A stretch of 64,000 bases of DNA from assembly GCF_037023755.1 (NCBI RefSeq), contig NZ_CP146100.1, positions 3,168,001 through 3,232,000 on the forward strand. The letters run 5' to 3'. Below the pieces are notes generated by a model, which searched no databases, was not told the origin of the DNA, and saw only the letters and a list, made by a program, of their open reading frames with translations. This DNA is from Saccharopolyspora sp. SCSIO 74807. Lineage in GTDB: Bacteria > Actinomycetota > Actinomycetes > Mycobacteriales > Pseudonocardiaceae. Below are positions 7,486 to 19,013 of the stretch, one piece after another. Positions within the stretch are counted from its first letter, which is position 1. Every line of letters starts with the position of its first letter. Made by a program: the position numbers and the translations under genes.

Positions 7486-9252
7486 TCAGGCTCGGCCGAG
7501 CACCTGCGCCACGACATCGGCCAGCACCGATCCCGCATCCGCGGGCAGCCCGGTCGTGCGGTAGCAGACGAAGTTGTCCGGTCGCACCAGAAGCGCGCCG
7601 GGCTCACCGAGCCCGTCGTCCTCCAGGATCCGTGCCCAGTCGCCGTACGGGTCCTCGTACCTGCATCCCGGTCCGATCACGGCTACTTCGATCCGCACGC
7701 CGAGCCGTTCCGCGACGGTTTCGGCCGCGTCCTGCCAAAGTTCCCCGCCGAGCCCGGTGAGCAGGGCGAACCGGCCGCTGCCGCCGATGTCCAGAGTGGA
7801 CACTTCGCGGCCCGCCGCGGTGAGCCAGGCGTGCGGCAAGTGCGCCCCGGGCGCGGTGCAGGGCAGGTGGTGCAACTCGGTGTCCGAGGCGGAATCCAGC
7901 GGGTCGGCCCCGCCCTGCTCGTCGGGGACCACCGCGTTCGAGCGGTACCGCTGGTTGAGCTCCACGCCGTGCGCGTTGAACTCGTAGGTCTTGAAGGCGA
8001 TCGCCTCGCGCAGCTCGCGGCGCCGCTTCTCGGCTTCCGGCGTGGTCGCCCGCAGGCTTTCGATCGCGGAGCGCACCTGGTCCGCGTCGGTCGCCGCGCC
8101 GGCCTGCAGCGCCTCGAAGATCCACGAGGTGTCCGCGATCGACTGGTTCGCGCGATCCACCACCTGCCTGCCGATCGGCGCGCGTTCGGCCGTGTAGCTC
8201 TCCAGCAGCGCCGGGCTCGCCGTGCCGCGCAGCACGTGCGCGAACTTCCAGGCCAGGTTGTAGGAGTCCTGGACCGAGGTGTTCGACCCGAGCCCGTTCG
8301 ACGGCGGGTGCCGGTGCACCGCGTCGCCGCCGCAGAACACCCGGCCCGCCGAGTACACGTCGGCGGACTCGTGGTTCACCGTCCACGCCGAGCTCTGCAC
8401 GATCTCGACGTCCAGCTCCGGGTCGCCGACGAGGTCGCGCACGATCTCGCGGGTGTAGGACTCGGACAACTCCGGCGCGCCCTGCTCGATGTCGTAGCCC
8501 CACATCGCCATCCACAAGTTCCACGGTCGCACCATGCGGATGGTGCCCATGCCGAGGCCGCCGACGGTGGAACCGGGCTGCAACATCCAGTACAGGACGC
8601 TCGGGCGGTGCGCGACGTACTGCGACAGGTCGGCGCGGAAGACGATGTTCATGCTCCCGGCGACGCCGGAGCGGCCGGTCATCGGCAGCTGCGAGTTCTT
8701 CGCGACCAGGCTGCGCCCGCCGTCCGCGCCGTAGAGGTAGCGGGCGCGGATGGTGTACTCGTCGCCGCGCAGCCGGTCCCGCACGCGGACCTCGACGCCG
8801 TCGGAATCCTGGGTGTGGCCGAGGTATTCGGTTTCCATCCGGACTTTGCTGCCGCCCGCGACGGCCGCGTCGACCAGCACCGGCTCCAGCAGGTACTGCG
8901 GCATGTCGCAGATCCGCGACGGGCTGGCCAGTTCGTGCGCGGCCTGCACGAGCGGTTCGTTGCCCCAGGAGCGCACCCGGCCGAGTTCCGCACCGGCCAG
9001 CGAGGTGCAGTAGGTCGTGGTGCCGATCAGGTGCTGCGGGGTGGCCTGGGCGCGGACCTGCTGCTCCACGCCGAGGTCGCGGAAGATCTCCATCGTGCGC
9101 TGGTTGGTGATGTGCGCGCGTGGTTCGGCCGCCAGGTTGCCGTAGCGGGTGATGACGATGTTGTCGATGCCGTACCGGCTCAACGCCAGCGCCATGGACG
9201 CGCCCGCCGGGCCGCTGCCGACCACCAGGACGTCCGTTTCGACCGTGGCCAC
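7486..9252 (-). CDS. FAD-dependent aromatic hydroxylase (phenol/resorcinol monooxygenase type)
   Basis: 588 residues, a class A flavin monooxygenase: G-S-G-P-A-G-A-S FAD fingerprint near residue 13, the D-G motif in G-A-D-G-G-R-S near 175, and the second FAD motif G-G-D-A-V-H-R-H-P-P near 310, followed by a thioredoxin-like C-terminal region typical of the phenol 2-monooxygenase/TfdB group. It points towards the dioxygenase and maleylacetate reductase genes, so it likely makes their substrate (for example resorcinol to hydroxyquinol). The exact phenol is not determined by sequence. Confidence 0.85.
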   Translation of the reverse strand: MATVETDVLVVGSGPAGASMALALSRYGIDNIVITRYGNLAAEPRAHITNQRTMEIFRDLGVEQQVRAQATPQHLIGTTTYCTSLAGAELGRVRSWGNEPLVQAAHELASPSRICDMPQYLLEPVLVDAAVAGGSKVRMETEYLGHTQDSDGVEVRVRDRLRGDEYTIRARYLYGADGGRSLVAKNSQLPMTGRSGVAGSMNIVFRADLSQYVAHRPSVLYWMLQPGSTVGGLGMGTIRMVRPWNLWMAMWGYDIEQGAPELSESYTREIVRDLVGDPELDVEIVQSSAWTVNHESADVYSAGRVFCGGDAVHRHPPSNGLGSNTSVQDSYNLAWKFAHVLRGTASPALLESYTAERAPIGRQVVDRANQSIADTSWIFEALQAGAATDADQVRSAIESLRATTPEAEKRRRELREAIAFKTYEFNAHGVELNQRYRSNAVVPDEQGGADPLDSASDTELHHLPCTAPGAHLPHAWLTAAGREVSTLDIGGSGRFALLTGLGGELWQDAAETVAERLGVRIEVAVIGPGCRYEDPYGDWARILEDDGLGEPGALLVRPDNFVCYRTTGLPADAGSVLADVVAQVLGRA

Positions 9253-9442
9253 GCCGACTCCTTCCGCCGCGGTGCCGGGACGGTCCCGGCGACGTGGCGG
9301 ACATCTTGTCCAAAGATCAACTTCCGCGCTAGAGGTTCGCGGTGAGACTTCCGCGACGAATTTCCGGATTGCCGGAAGTGCCTCGGATGTGGTCGGCGTA
9401 CGGCGGCGACGCCTCGCGCACCGCCCGAACCGGCATCCGGGC

Positions 9443-9685
9443 CTAGCTCGCGCGCGGCGGAGTGGAAGTGCGGCCCTGCGCGCGCTCGGCTCGCCTGCGT
9501 AACAGGCGGTTGACCAGCACCGGGTACTGGGCGAGCGCCTCCGGCTCGTCCAATAAGCGATTCAGCCGCTGGTAATAGCGAGCGGGCGACATCCCGAACT
9601 TCTCCTGGATGAGCCGCTCCTTGCTGCCGCGGTGCCGCCAGAACTCGCCCTCGAAGATCAGGATGGCGCGATCGGTGTCGTTCAT
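9443..9685 (-). CDS. DUF3263 small helix-turn-helix-like protein
   Basis: 80 residues. The segment from D-R-A-I-L-x-F-E through K-E-R-L-I-Q-E-K-F-G-M-S-x-x-R-Y-Y-Q-R-L-N is the DUF3263 signature of small actinobacterial HTH-like proteins, with a basic tail (R-L-L-R-R-R-A-E-R). ATG 9685 is preceded by GGAGGGGG; the open frame upstream has no family support. It is probably a nucleic-acid-binding factor; targets unknown. Confidence 0.82.
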   Translation of the reverse strand: MNDTDRAILIFEGEFWRHRGSKERLIQEKFGMSPARYYQRLNRLLDEPEALAQYPVLVNRLLRRRAERAQGRTSTPPRAS

Positions 9686-10056
9686 CCCGGGCGCCCCCTC
9701 CGGTCGAGTCTGCGGCTTGTCGAGTCTGCGGCTTGTTCGATCGCCGGCCGAGGTCAAGTCTAACCGCAAGCGCACGAGTGTTCGATCAGCCGATCGGAGT
9801 CTGTGATCCGAACCACCCGAATCCGCCGGAACAGCCGTGCGGGCGGACGATGTTGAGCACGGCAGGAAACGCGCGCTCCGGGGCGCGGTGCGAATCCGAA
9901 CCGGCGGATCGGCGAAACCGATCGTCCGAATAGGACGGACCCGGTGGAACTCCGGGACCGGCGGTGCGAGTGCGGCCGGGAGGCGGCGCACGGGCGCGGC
10001 GGCGGGTGCGTCCCGCAGCGCCCGCCGCGTTCCGCGCCGTGTGGAGGGAGCAGGTC
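9686..10056. other. 371-bp divergent intergenic region
   Basis: Separates the DUF3263 gene (minus) from the PnuC-like gene (plus) and must carry both promoters. It contains the 16-bp tandem repeat at 9704-9735. I see no other gene with coding-like protein sequence. Confidence 0.5.
9704..9735 (+). repeat. 16-bp perfect tandem duplication
   Basis: TCGAGTCTGCGGCTTG occurs twice head to tail, about 20 bases upstream of the DUF3263 start codon. It may be a slippage product or a paired regulator site. Confidence 0.85.
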
Positions 10057-10695
10057 GTGCGGGTCGTCGCGGAATGGTTGCTGGAGAACGGGATCACCGT
10101 GCTGGGCCAGCAGATCTCCTGGGCCGAGCTGGTCGGTCAGCTGTGCGCGCTCGCGGTCGTGTTCCTCGCGCAACGGCGCACGTTGGCGACGTGGCCGGTG
10201 CAGGTGGCCGCGACCGTGCTGCTGTTCGCCGTCTACGCGAGCGCGCACCTCGGTGGGCTGGCCATCCGGCAGGTCGTGATCCTGCTGATCTCCGTCTACG
10301 GCTGGTGGGCCTGGACGCGGCGCAGCGACCCGGTCTACGGCGTGGTGGTGCGCAAGGGCACCGCACGCGAGCGCTGGCTCCTGCTCGGCGCGCTGGCGCT
10401 GGCCACGACCGGTTTCGCGCTGCTGCTGAGCGCGCTGGACGCGTCGTGGGCGCCGTGGCCGGATGCCTGGATCTTCGTCGGCACCGCGGTCGCGTTCTGG
10501 GCGCAGGGCCGCGGGCTGGTCGAGTTCTGGCTGGTGTGGCTGGCGGTGGACGCCGTCGGCGTGCCGCTGCAGATGGCTTCCGGGCTGTGGTTCAGCGCGG
10601 CCATCTACGTGGTGTTCGCCGCGCTGGTGATCCACGGCTGGTGGAGCTGGAACCGCACCGCGAGGGTGCAGCGCGCGGCGCCTGCCCGTGCATGA
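10057..10695 (+). CDS. PnuC-like nicotinamide riboside/mononucleotide transporter
   Basis: 212-residue integral membrane protein with about six to seven hydrophobic helices. The conserved region has W-P-V-Q near residue 46, a G-W-W-x-W-x-R segment near 90, and a final Y-V-V-F-A-A-L-V-I-H-G-W-W-x-W, matching PnuC facilitators that import NAD precursors. The GTG at 10057 follows an ideal GGAGGGAG site; the upstream extension is low-complexity and Arg-rich. Convergent with aceE. Confidence 0.78.
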   Translation: MRVVAEWLLENGITVLGQQISWAELVGQLCALAVVFLAQRRTLATWPVQVAATVLLFAVYASAHLGGLAIRQVVILLISVYGWWAWTRRSDPVYGVVVRKGTARERWLLLGALALATTGFALLLSALDASWAPWPDAWIFVGTAVAFWAQGRGLVEFWLVWLAVDAVGVPLQMASGLWFSAAIYVVFAALVIHGWWSWNRTARVQRAAPARA

Positions 10696-10712
10696 CCCAG
10701 CGAGGTTGATCG

Positions 10713-10763
10713 GAGTGAACGGCCTGCTCATCCAAACTGGTCGGACGAACAGGCCGGTCACTC
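10713..10763. terminator. inverted repeat, 14-bp arms, downstream of PnuC-like gene
   Basis: GAGTGAACGGCCTG at 10713-10726 pairs with CAGGCCGGTCACTC at 10750-10763 with one mismatch; loop 23 bases. It lies between the converging PnuC-like and aceE genes. No T-tract, as is common for actinobacterial terminators. Confidence 0.55.
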
Positions 10764-10810
10764 ACGGTCGCGCAATGGCCCGCGCCGACACGCCACGGAC
10801 GAATCGAGCC

Positions 10811-10850
10811 GAGTGAACGGCGCCCATGCCGGGCGAAGGTCCGTTCACTC
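10811..10850. terminator. stem-loop between convergent genes, downstream of aceE
   Basis: GAGTGAACGG (10811-10820) and CCGTTCACTC (10841-10850) form a perfect 10-bp outer stem. An inner CGCCC/GGGCG stem (10821-10825 with 10831-10835) closes a five-base loop, leaving an AAGGT bulge. The outer arm repeats the arm of the hairpin at 10713. Probable bidirectional terminator. Confidence 0.6.
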
Positions 10851-10906
10851 CGAAACGCCCGTGAGTGCTCGGGCGGGCTCGCGCCGAGCACCCGTGCGAA
10901 CGGCCG

Positions 10907-13735
<2,829 letters not shown>

Positions 13736-13955
13736 ATTCGTGGCCGGTGCGCACACCGTCACCGGGCGGACCCGGCACCGTGCTGGCCTGACCTGGACGG
13801 GTGCGCCTACAGTCGAGTTTTCACGCCACGCTCCGGCGTGTCGTGCGCCCAGCAGTTGCGCCGGAAGCGGTCGGCAGTGTTCGCTATCGGCCAGATCTGC
13901 CAAACCGGGTGCGGTGCTCGCATCGCACCGCCTGCATTGGAGGAGTGAGAACGCC

Positions 13956-14390
13956 GTGGTGGCCGCGGGAGACGCCGGCAAGAGCGAAGTCGACGTCGCC
14001 GAAAGGCTCGACATCGAGCCGGAGATGGTCGTTCAGGAGATCGGTTGGGACGAGGACGTCGATGACGCCATTCGTGCCTCCATCGAGGAACGTTGCGGGA
14101 GCGAACTGCTCGATGAGGACGCCGACGAGGTCGTCGACGTCGTGCTGCTGTGGTGGCGCGACGGTGACGGCGACCTGACGGACACGCTCCTCGACGTCAT
14201 GACGCCCCTGGCCGACGAGGGGGTGATCTGGGTGCTCACGCCGAAGACCGGCCGGGAAGGCTACGTCGAGCCCAGCGACATCGCCGAGGCCGCGTCCACG
14301 TCGAACCTGGCCCAGACCTCCAACGCGAATCTGGGAGACGCCTGGATGGGCACCAGGCTCGGCTATCGAAAAGCCAAGTCCAAGCGCTGA
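13956..14390 (+). CDS. DUF3052 domain protein
   Basis: 144 residues, very acidic. The DUF3052 core is visible: E-V-D-V-A-E-R-L ... [12 protein letters not shown], then [16 protein letters not shown], ending in G-L/R-L-G-Y-R-K-A. Function unknown; it neighbours aceE and the AhpE peroxiredoxin in many actinobacteria. GTG 13956 follows GGAGGAG at good spacing; a second GTG (13959) is next to it. Confidence 0.88.
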   Translation: MVAAGDAGKSEVDVAERLDIEPEMVVQEIGWDEDVDDAIRASIEERCGSELLDEDADEVVDVVLLWWRDGDGDLTDTLLDVMTPLADEGVIWVLTPKTGREGYVEPSDIAEAASTSNLAQTSNANLGDAWMGTRLGYRKAKSKR

Positions 14391-14410
14391 GGACGGGCGC
14401 AACATCCGAA

Positions 14411-14448
14411 CCGGGGCACCGGTGGCCGCTGTGCCACCGGTGCCCCGG
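14411..14448. terminator. perfect 16-bp stem-loop
   Basis: Arms 14411-14426 and 14433-14448 are exact reverse complements (CCGGGGCACCGGTGGC and its partner) with a six-base loop CGCTGT. It sits 20 bases after the DUF3052 stop and 62 bases before the peroxiredoxin start. GC-rich, no T-run: an actinobacterial-type intrinsic terminator or attenuator. Confidence 0.75.
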
Positions 14449-14510
14449 TGCGTCCGGCCGGTGTAGGTTCGGCGGCGTACGTGCTCACGGCCGAACAGAA
14501 GGGTGCGCGC

Positions 14511-14975
14511 ATGACGGTCGAGGTCGGCGCCGAGGCTCCGGACTTCACGCTGCCGGACTACAACAAGGAGCAGGTCTCGCTGTCCGGTTTCCGGGGCGGC
14601 AAGAACGTGCTGCTGGTGTTCTACCCGTTCGCCTTCAGCGGGGTGTGCCAGGGCGAACTGTGCCAGGTCCGGGACGATCTGGCCGAGTTCCAGAACGACC
14701 AGGTGCAGGTGATCGGCGTGTCCGTGGACACCCCGTTCGCGCTCAAGGCGTGGTCGGAGCAGCAGGGCTACACCTTCCCGCTGCTGTCGGACTTCTGGCC
14801 GCACGGCGAGGTGGCGAAGTCCTACGGCGTGTTCAACGAGCAGGCGGGCATGGCGCTGCGCGGCACGTTCCTGATCGACACGGCGGGCAAGGTCCGCTTC
14901 GCCGAGGTCAACCAGCCCGGCGAGGCCCGCGACCAGAACGTGTGGAAGAAGGCCCTGGCCGAACTGGCCGACTGA
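14511..14975 (+). CDS. AhpE-type peroxiredoxin
   Basis: 154 residues. Reduces hydroperoxides through a peroxidatic cysteine in the cytoplasm. The thioredoxin-fold active site P39-F-A-F-S43-G-V-C46 gives P-x(3)-S-x-x-C; a second cysteine at C51 could resolve. The N-terminus V-G-x-E-A-P-D-F-T-L-P-D and D-T-P-F-A-L-K-A-W fit AhpE/BCP proteins. ATG 14511 begins the normal N-terminus. Confidence 0.92.
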   Translation: MTVEVGAEAPDFTLPDYNKEQVSLSGFRGGKNVLLVFYPFAFSGVCQGELCQVRDDLAEFQNDQVQVIGVSVDTPFALKAWSEQQGYTFPLLSDFWPHGEVAKSYGVFNEQAGMALRGTFLIDTAGKVRFAEVNQPGEARDQNVWKKALAELAD

Positions 14976-15042
14976 CTCGGCGCGGTGGCCGACCGGTACG
15001 GTGATCCGGCCGAACGGCCGGACGCGGGCCGGCCACCGTTCG

Positions 15043-15114
15043 GGGCGCATAGCTCAGCGGAAGAGCACCTGCCTTACAAGCAGGGGGTCGCTGGTTCGAG
15101 CCCAGCTGCGCCCA
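15043..15114 (+). tRNA. tRNA-Val, anticodon UAC
   Basis: 72-nt cloverleaf: acceptor GGGCGCA/TGCGCCC, D-arm AGCTC-AGCGG-AAGAGC, anticodon stem CTGC-C ... GCAG with loop CTTACAA (anticodon TAC), T-arm with GGTTCGAGCC, discriminator A. The CCA end is not encoded. It follows the peroxiredoxin gene, an arrangement common in actinobacteria. Confidence 0.97.
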
Positions 15115-15348
15115 CATTCGCCGTGTGGTCGGCGAAACGAGCTTCCGGCCGGGTTTTCGCGAGATGTTCGAACGGGGCCTGATGCTCACGAACAACTTCC
15201 GGCGAACACGAACTCGTTCTGTCCGCCGAAACGCTGCATCGTTCCCTCGGCGCAGATGCCCTGTTGGATCTCTGTCCGAGAACTCCGAGGCGTAGTGCCC
15301 GTCCTCAACGGGCCGAACGTCCTGATCGCCACCGAGGTCGCGGTGGTC

Positions 15349-16827
15349 TCAACTCTGCGGCCGCGGGGACCTGGAAGCGATCAACGCGAGCGCGACGAGC
15401 ACGACGCCGGCGACGAGCATCACCACCCGGAAGCCGTCGGTGTAGGCGGTTCGCGCTGCCGTCACGATCAGCTCCGCTGTCCCGCCGGTGGCGTCCTCGG
15501 CCACTCGCATGGCTTCGCCGATGGAATGCGAGGCCGACTCGGGAACCTGACCGCCCAGCGGCTGGGGGAAGCGCGCGGTGTACAGCCAGGCCATGAGGCT
15601 GCCCAGCACGGCGATACCTAGGCCGGCGCCGAGTTCGTACGACACGGATTCGACGGAGGCCGCGTTGCCGGCGCGGTCGGCGGGCGCACTGGTCATGATC
15701 GCGTCTGAGGCGGTGGTCATGACCGCTCCGTGGCCGGTGCCGATCAGGAGCAGGCAGGGGACGAGCCATTCGACTCGCGAGGAGCCGACGTAGAGTCCGA
15801 AGTAGCCGAGCGCCGCTGTGCCCAGGGCGACCGGCACGACCAGGCGCATCCCGAAGCGGGCGACGAGATAACCGCCGCTCGGTCCGGCGACGAAGGCCGC
15901 CAGCGGCATGGGCAGCAGGACCATGGCGGCACTCAGCGGTGTCAGCCCCACGGCGAACTGGAGTTCTTGGGCGAGCAGCAGTTCGAAACCGACCATGATC
16001 ATGACCGGGACCACCGCGAGTAGGACCCCGAACCGGAACGTGGCTCCCTGGAACAGCCGGAGATCCAGCATGGGGTCGGCCATCCAGAGCTGTCGTCGGG
16101 TGAACACGGTGAGCACACCCACTCCGATCGTCGCGGGGACCACGATCGAGGCGAGGGACGAGCCCGCATGTCCGGCCGCCTGAATCGCGTAGACGACGCA
16201 GACGATCCCGGCCACGCCCAAGGCCGGTGACAATGCCTCCCACTTCGGTGGCTGAGGGGCGGGGTGATTGCCGAGCAACCGACCTACCCCCAGCAACGCG
16301 ACGAGCGCGATCGGAATATTGATCAAAAAGACGCTGCCCCACCAGAAGTATTCGAGCAGGATCCCCCCGAGTGGCGGCCCCAGTGCGGCGCCCCCGGAAG
16401 CGACGGCGCTCCACACACCAATGGCAAAGGCGCGTTCACGGGCGTTCACGAACACTTGCCGGATGATCGACAGGGTGGCCGGGATGATGGCTGAGGCGCC
16501 GACCGCGAGCGCTCCACGCCCGGCGATGAGTGCCGCAGGGGTCGATGCGAACGCGCATCCGGCGGAGGCGGCCGCGAACACCACCAACCCCCAGAGCAGC
16601 AGCCGTTGATGCCCGATCCGGTCACCGAGTGGGCCGGTCACAAGAACCAGTCCCACCATCAATAATGGGTAGATGTTCGCGATCCAGAGGATGTCCTGGG
16701 CGCTCGTTCCCAAGGCGTTGTTCAGCGACGGAATCGCCAGGTTGAGTATCGTCGCATCAGCGGCCACCGGAAAGTAGCATCCGGCGACGACACCGAGGAT
16801 CAGCCAACGGCGCGTGTGTTCTGTCAT
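15349..16827 (-). CDS. MFS exporter, DHA2 (EmrB/QacA-like) 14-helix type
   Basis: 492 residues, predominantly hydrophobic with about 14 transmembrane segments. Motif A-like G-P-L-G-D-R-I-G-H-Q-R after helix 2 and the motif C region G-A-A-L-G-P-P-L-G-G in helix 5 mark a drug:proton antiporter. Last gene of the six-gene operon; its ATG (16827) is three bases after the ATP-grasp stop, with TAGGAA as ribosome binding site. In context it probably exports the operon's product and may give self-resistance (inference). Confidence 0.9.
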   Translation of the reverse strand: MTEHTRRWLILGVVAGCYFPVAADATILNLAIPSLNNALGTSAQDILWIANIYPLLMVGLVLVTGPLGDRIGHQRLLLWGLVVFAAASAGCAFASTPAALIAGRGALAVGASAIIPATLSIIRQVFVNARERAFAIGVWSAVASGGAALGPPLGGILLEYFWWGSVFLINIPIALVALLGVGRLLGNHPAPQPPKWEALSPALGVAGIVCVVYAIQAAGHAGSSLASIVVPATIGVGVLTVFTRRQLWMADPMLDLRLFQGATFRFGVLLAVVPVMIMVGFELLLAQELQFAVGLTPLSAAMVLLPMPLAAFVAGPSGGYLVARFGMRLVVPVALGTAALGYFGLYVGSSRVEWLVPCLLLIGTGHGAVMTTASDAIMTSAPADRAGNAASVESVSYELGAGLGIAVLGSLMAWLYTARFPQPLGGQVPESASHSIGEAMRVAEDATGGTAELIVTAARTAYTDGFRVVMLVAGVVLVALALIASRSPRPQS

Positions 16828-16830
16828 TTC

Positions 16831-18183
16831 CTACCGTGAATCGTATTCAGCGTTGATCGTAGCGACGGCGGCGCGAACCTGCTCTACCACGGCTTCGAAC
16901 CTGCTCAGCGTCGAAGCGAAAATCAAGCAGCTGAGCCTGCCGGTGCGCAACCCTGTGAGCTCACAGGGCACGACACCTTCGTCGCCTGCGCCGGGAGGAG
17001 CCGCGAGGGAACCGAGTCCGCTCAGGACGGAGCTCAGCGGGACGTCGTGCGGCAGCCCGTAGAAGTCGTAGTTTCCGACCGTCACGCGGTCGCGGTAATC
17101 GTCGCCGAAAAAGCCGACGCCGAAGTCGTGGACATGTGTGGATCCCGTGCGTCGTGCGTTGAGGTCCAGGAGGAAGACCGTGCCGTCCGGACGGGCGACC
17201 GCGTCGATTCCGAAGTGTCCCCGGTAGCCGCGCTGTTGCAGTTCACGGGCGATGATCTCGCTACCTGCGATCAAGTTCGAGTGCCACGGGTGCTCGCCGA
17301 GCGACGCGGTCGTCACATTCCCGCGCAGCTGGGTGGCTCCCTCGAACAGCATAAGGCAAATGTGTGTGAGTTGTGGCGGTACCGCGGGGTCGCCGGAGAT
17401 GACATATTCGACCGACGGAAACACCACCCCGGCGCCCTCGATGTACTCCTCCACCACGATGGGGTCGTCACCATAAAACGCGCACTGCTCCAACTCGCGA
17501 CGCACCGTCGTCGTACTGTCACCTGGCCGGAAGATGAGCAGGCCGACACTGGCCTCACCTCGGTCCGCCTTGACGATGCAGGATGCTTCGGATCGTTGAA
17601 ACCCTTCCACGGCTTCAGCCGCCTCTTGCCGGGTAGTGCACGCCGCACCGCGTGCCACCCGGCACGCGGTGTCCTGCAGGCCGCACTCCTCGGCGAGAGC
17701 GCGCAAGCCGATTTTGGTGTCCAGGTAGTCGCGTAATGCCTGGTTCACGGTGCTTTCGGGAAGCTCGATGCGCAGACCGTGCTGTGTTTCCAGCATGTCT
17801 ACCAGCTTCCACAACTCGGGCGTCGTGGTGTGCGGTATCAGCCGGAGCCGGCCTCCGGAACCTGCATGTGAAACGAGGTCCCGCACAATGCACTGGTCCT
17901 CGGCAACGTCGGTGAACAGTGCAGTGGAGGCGTGACGTGGGCTCGTGTTCGAGATGCCCTCCAACCCGAGGAAGTCCGTTTGCCAGGCGAGTTCGGCTAT
18001 GGGCTCAGCCGTCACGATGAGCTTCCTGCCCGGTTCCCAGAACAAAGCCTGGTCTTGCTGGTAGCACGATTCGGAAAGGATGAGGTTCGCTTCCTCCGCG
18101 CTGTGGGCGCGATCGGCGATGCCGCGCAACGTGTCGACGGCATTGCAGAGACATACAGTGGGGACTTGCTCGGAAAAGGTCAT
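16831..18183 (-). CDS. ATP-grasp carboxylate-amine ligase-like enzyme
   Basis: 450 residues. The C-terminal two-thirds is an ATP-grasp fold: I-V-K-A-D (Lys205) for ATP, V-V-E-E-Y-I-E-G (about 243-250) and L-L-D-L-N-A-R-R-T-G-S (about 338-348), supplying the Mg-binding acidic/Asn residues. The N-terminal 110 residues look like a pre-ATP-grasp domain. Such enzymes join a carboxylate, via acyl phosphate, to an amine or thiol. Start ATG 18183 has a strong site (AGGAGA, seven bases); an earlier TTG at 18237, overlapping the previous stop, lacks one. Substrates unknown; tightly packed in the operon. Confidence 0.82.
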   Translation of the reverse strand: MTFSEQVPTVCLCNAVDTLRGIADRAHSAEEANLILSESCYQQDQALFWEPGRKLIVTAEPIAELAWQTDFLGLEGISNTSPRHASTALFTDVAEDQCIVRDLVSHAGSGGRLRLIPHTTTPELWKLVDMLETQHGLRIELPESTVNQALRDYLDTKIGLRALAEECGLQDTACRVARGAACTTRQEAAEAVEGFQRSEASCIVKADRGEASVGLLIFRPGDSTTTVRRELEQCAFYGDDPIVVEEYIEGAGVVFPSVEYVISGDPAVPPQLTHICLMLFEGATQLRGNVTTASLGEHPWHSNLIAGSEIIARELQQRGYRGHFGIDAVARPDGTVFLLDLNARRTGSTHVHDFGVGFFGDDYRDRVTVGNYDFYGLPHDVPLSSVLSGLGSLAAPPGAGDEGVVPCELTGLRTGRLSCLIFASTLSRFEAVVEQVRAAVATINAEYDSR

Positions 18184-18233
18184 GAACGCGTCTCCTGCGA
18201 TGGTCGATCCCGTGTCCGCGCCGTGGGTCGCTG

Positions 18234-19013
18234 TCAACGCTGCCGTGGTTTCCGGTGCGGAGATCGCACCAGCTCGCAGATGTTGTCGACGACGTGCCAG
18301 AAGAGCGCTTCGCCGATCTCCGCGGACGCTCCGGCGGTGGACGATAGGGCACCGTTGTGCGAAATCCGGTCGACATCAACCGGATGCGCGTACACACCGG
18401 CCGGGGGCGGTGCGTCGTGCTCCGGCCGGTCCTCTCGAACCGCCTGCGGGCGCAGGAACATCATCAGGCTGGTTTCGGTGAGGCCTGCATGTTCGGCATG
18501 CCAACCGGGAAAATCTGGAAGGTGCTCGGCGGTCCAGGATCCCTGCACCGCGCTCCACCAGCTCAACGCCAGCACTGCGGTCGTGTCGAGCTTCCCGCTC
18601 GACCGACACATGTCGAGCGCTTCGAACAGGAACACTTCGTTCTCGTAGTGACCGTTGAGGACGACGACTCGTCGAGGCCTCAGTTCGGCCAGCGAGGTCA
18701 GCGCGTTGGTGATGTAGTGCACGAACGACGTCCCGTGGACGAACACCGTGCCGGGGAAAGCCAGCCCACCACCGCTTTGCGGCAGGGACCGAACCGAAAT
18801 CGGCTGCGACGGCAGTGTGTAACCGTCCAACTCGGCAGCGACCTGTCGCGCCAAGGCATCCGCGATGTCGAAATCGACCGAGAGTGGAAGATGAGGACCG
18901 TGCTGTTCGATCCCGCCGATCGCCCACACCAGAGTCGCCTCTGTTGCCGTGCTCGTCGCTTCCGCGCTGGTGACATCCGTAAAGCTCCGCGGCGTACTAC
19001 TTCGCGTGCGCAT
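18234..19013 (-). CDS. creatininase-family amidohydrolase, close to true creatininases
   Basis: 259 residues. All five metal ligands of creatinine amidohydrolase are in register: E36 and H38 (G-G-I-E-Q-H-G-P-H), D47, H122 and E124 (N-G-H-Y-E-N-E), plus W152/W153, W171 and H175 (G-W-H-A-E-H) in the places of creatininase substrate-loop residues. Family chemistry is reversible opening or closing of a cyclic amide at a dinuclear metal centre. N-G-H-Y-E-N is the creatininase form rather than the N-G-H-G-G-N of MftE-like members. ATG 19013 follows GGGAG; it overlaps the upstream gene by 17 bases. A role in creatinine metabolism is not implied by the neighbours. Confidence 0.85.
   Translation of the reverse strand: MRTRSSTPRSFTDVTSAEATSTATEATLVWAIGGIEQHGPHLPLSVDFDIADALARQVAAELDGYTLPSQPISVRSLPQSGGGLAFPGTVFVHGTSFVHYITNALTSLAELRPRRVVVLNGHYENEVFLFEALDMCRSSGKLDTTAVLALSWWSAVQGSWTAEHLPDFPGWHAEHAGLTETSLMMFLRPQAVREDRPEHDAPPPAGVYAHPVDVDRISHNGALSSTAGASAEIGEALFWHVVDNICELVRSPHRKPRQR

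Noticed and set aside
15043-15114. Attachment-site direct repeat of the tRNA-Val 3' end
   Set aside because: I looked for a second copy of the T-arm/acceptor sequence downstream to about 21.8 kb and saw none, so an integrated element cannot be delimited.
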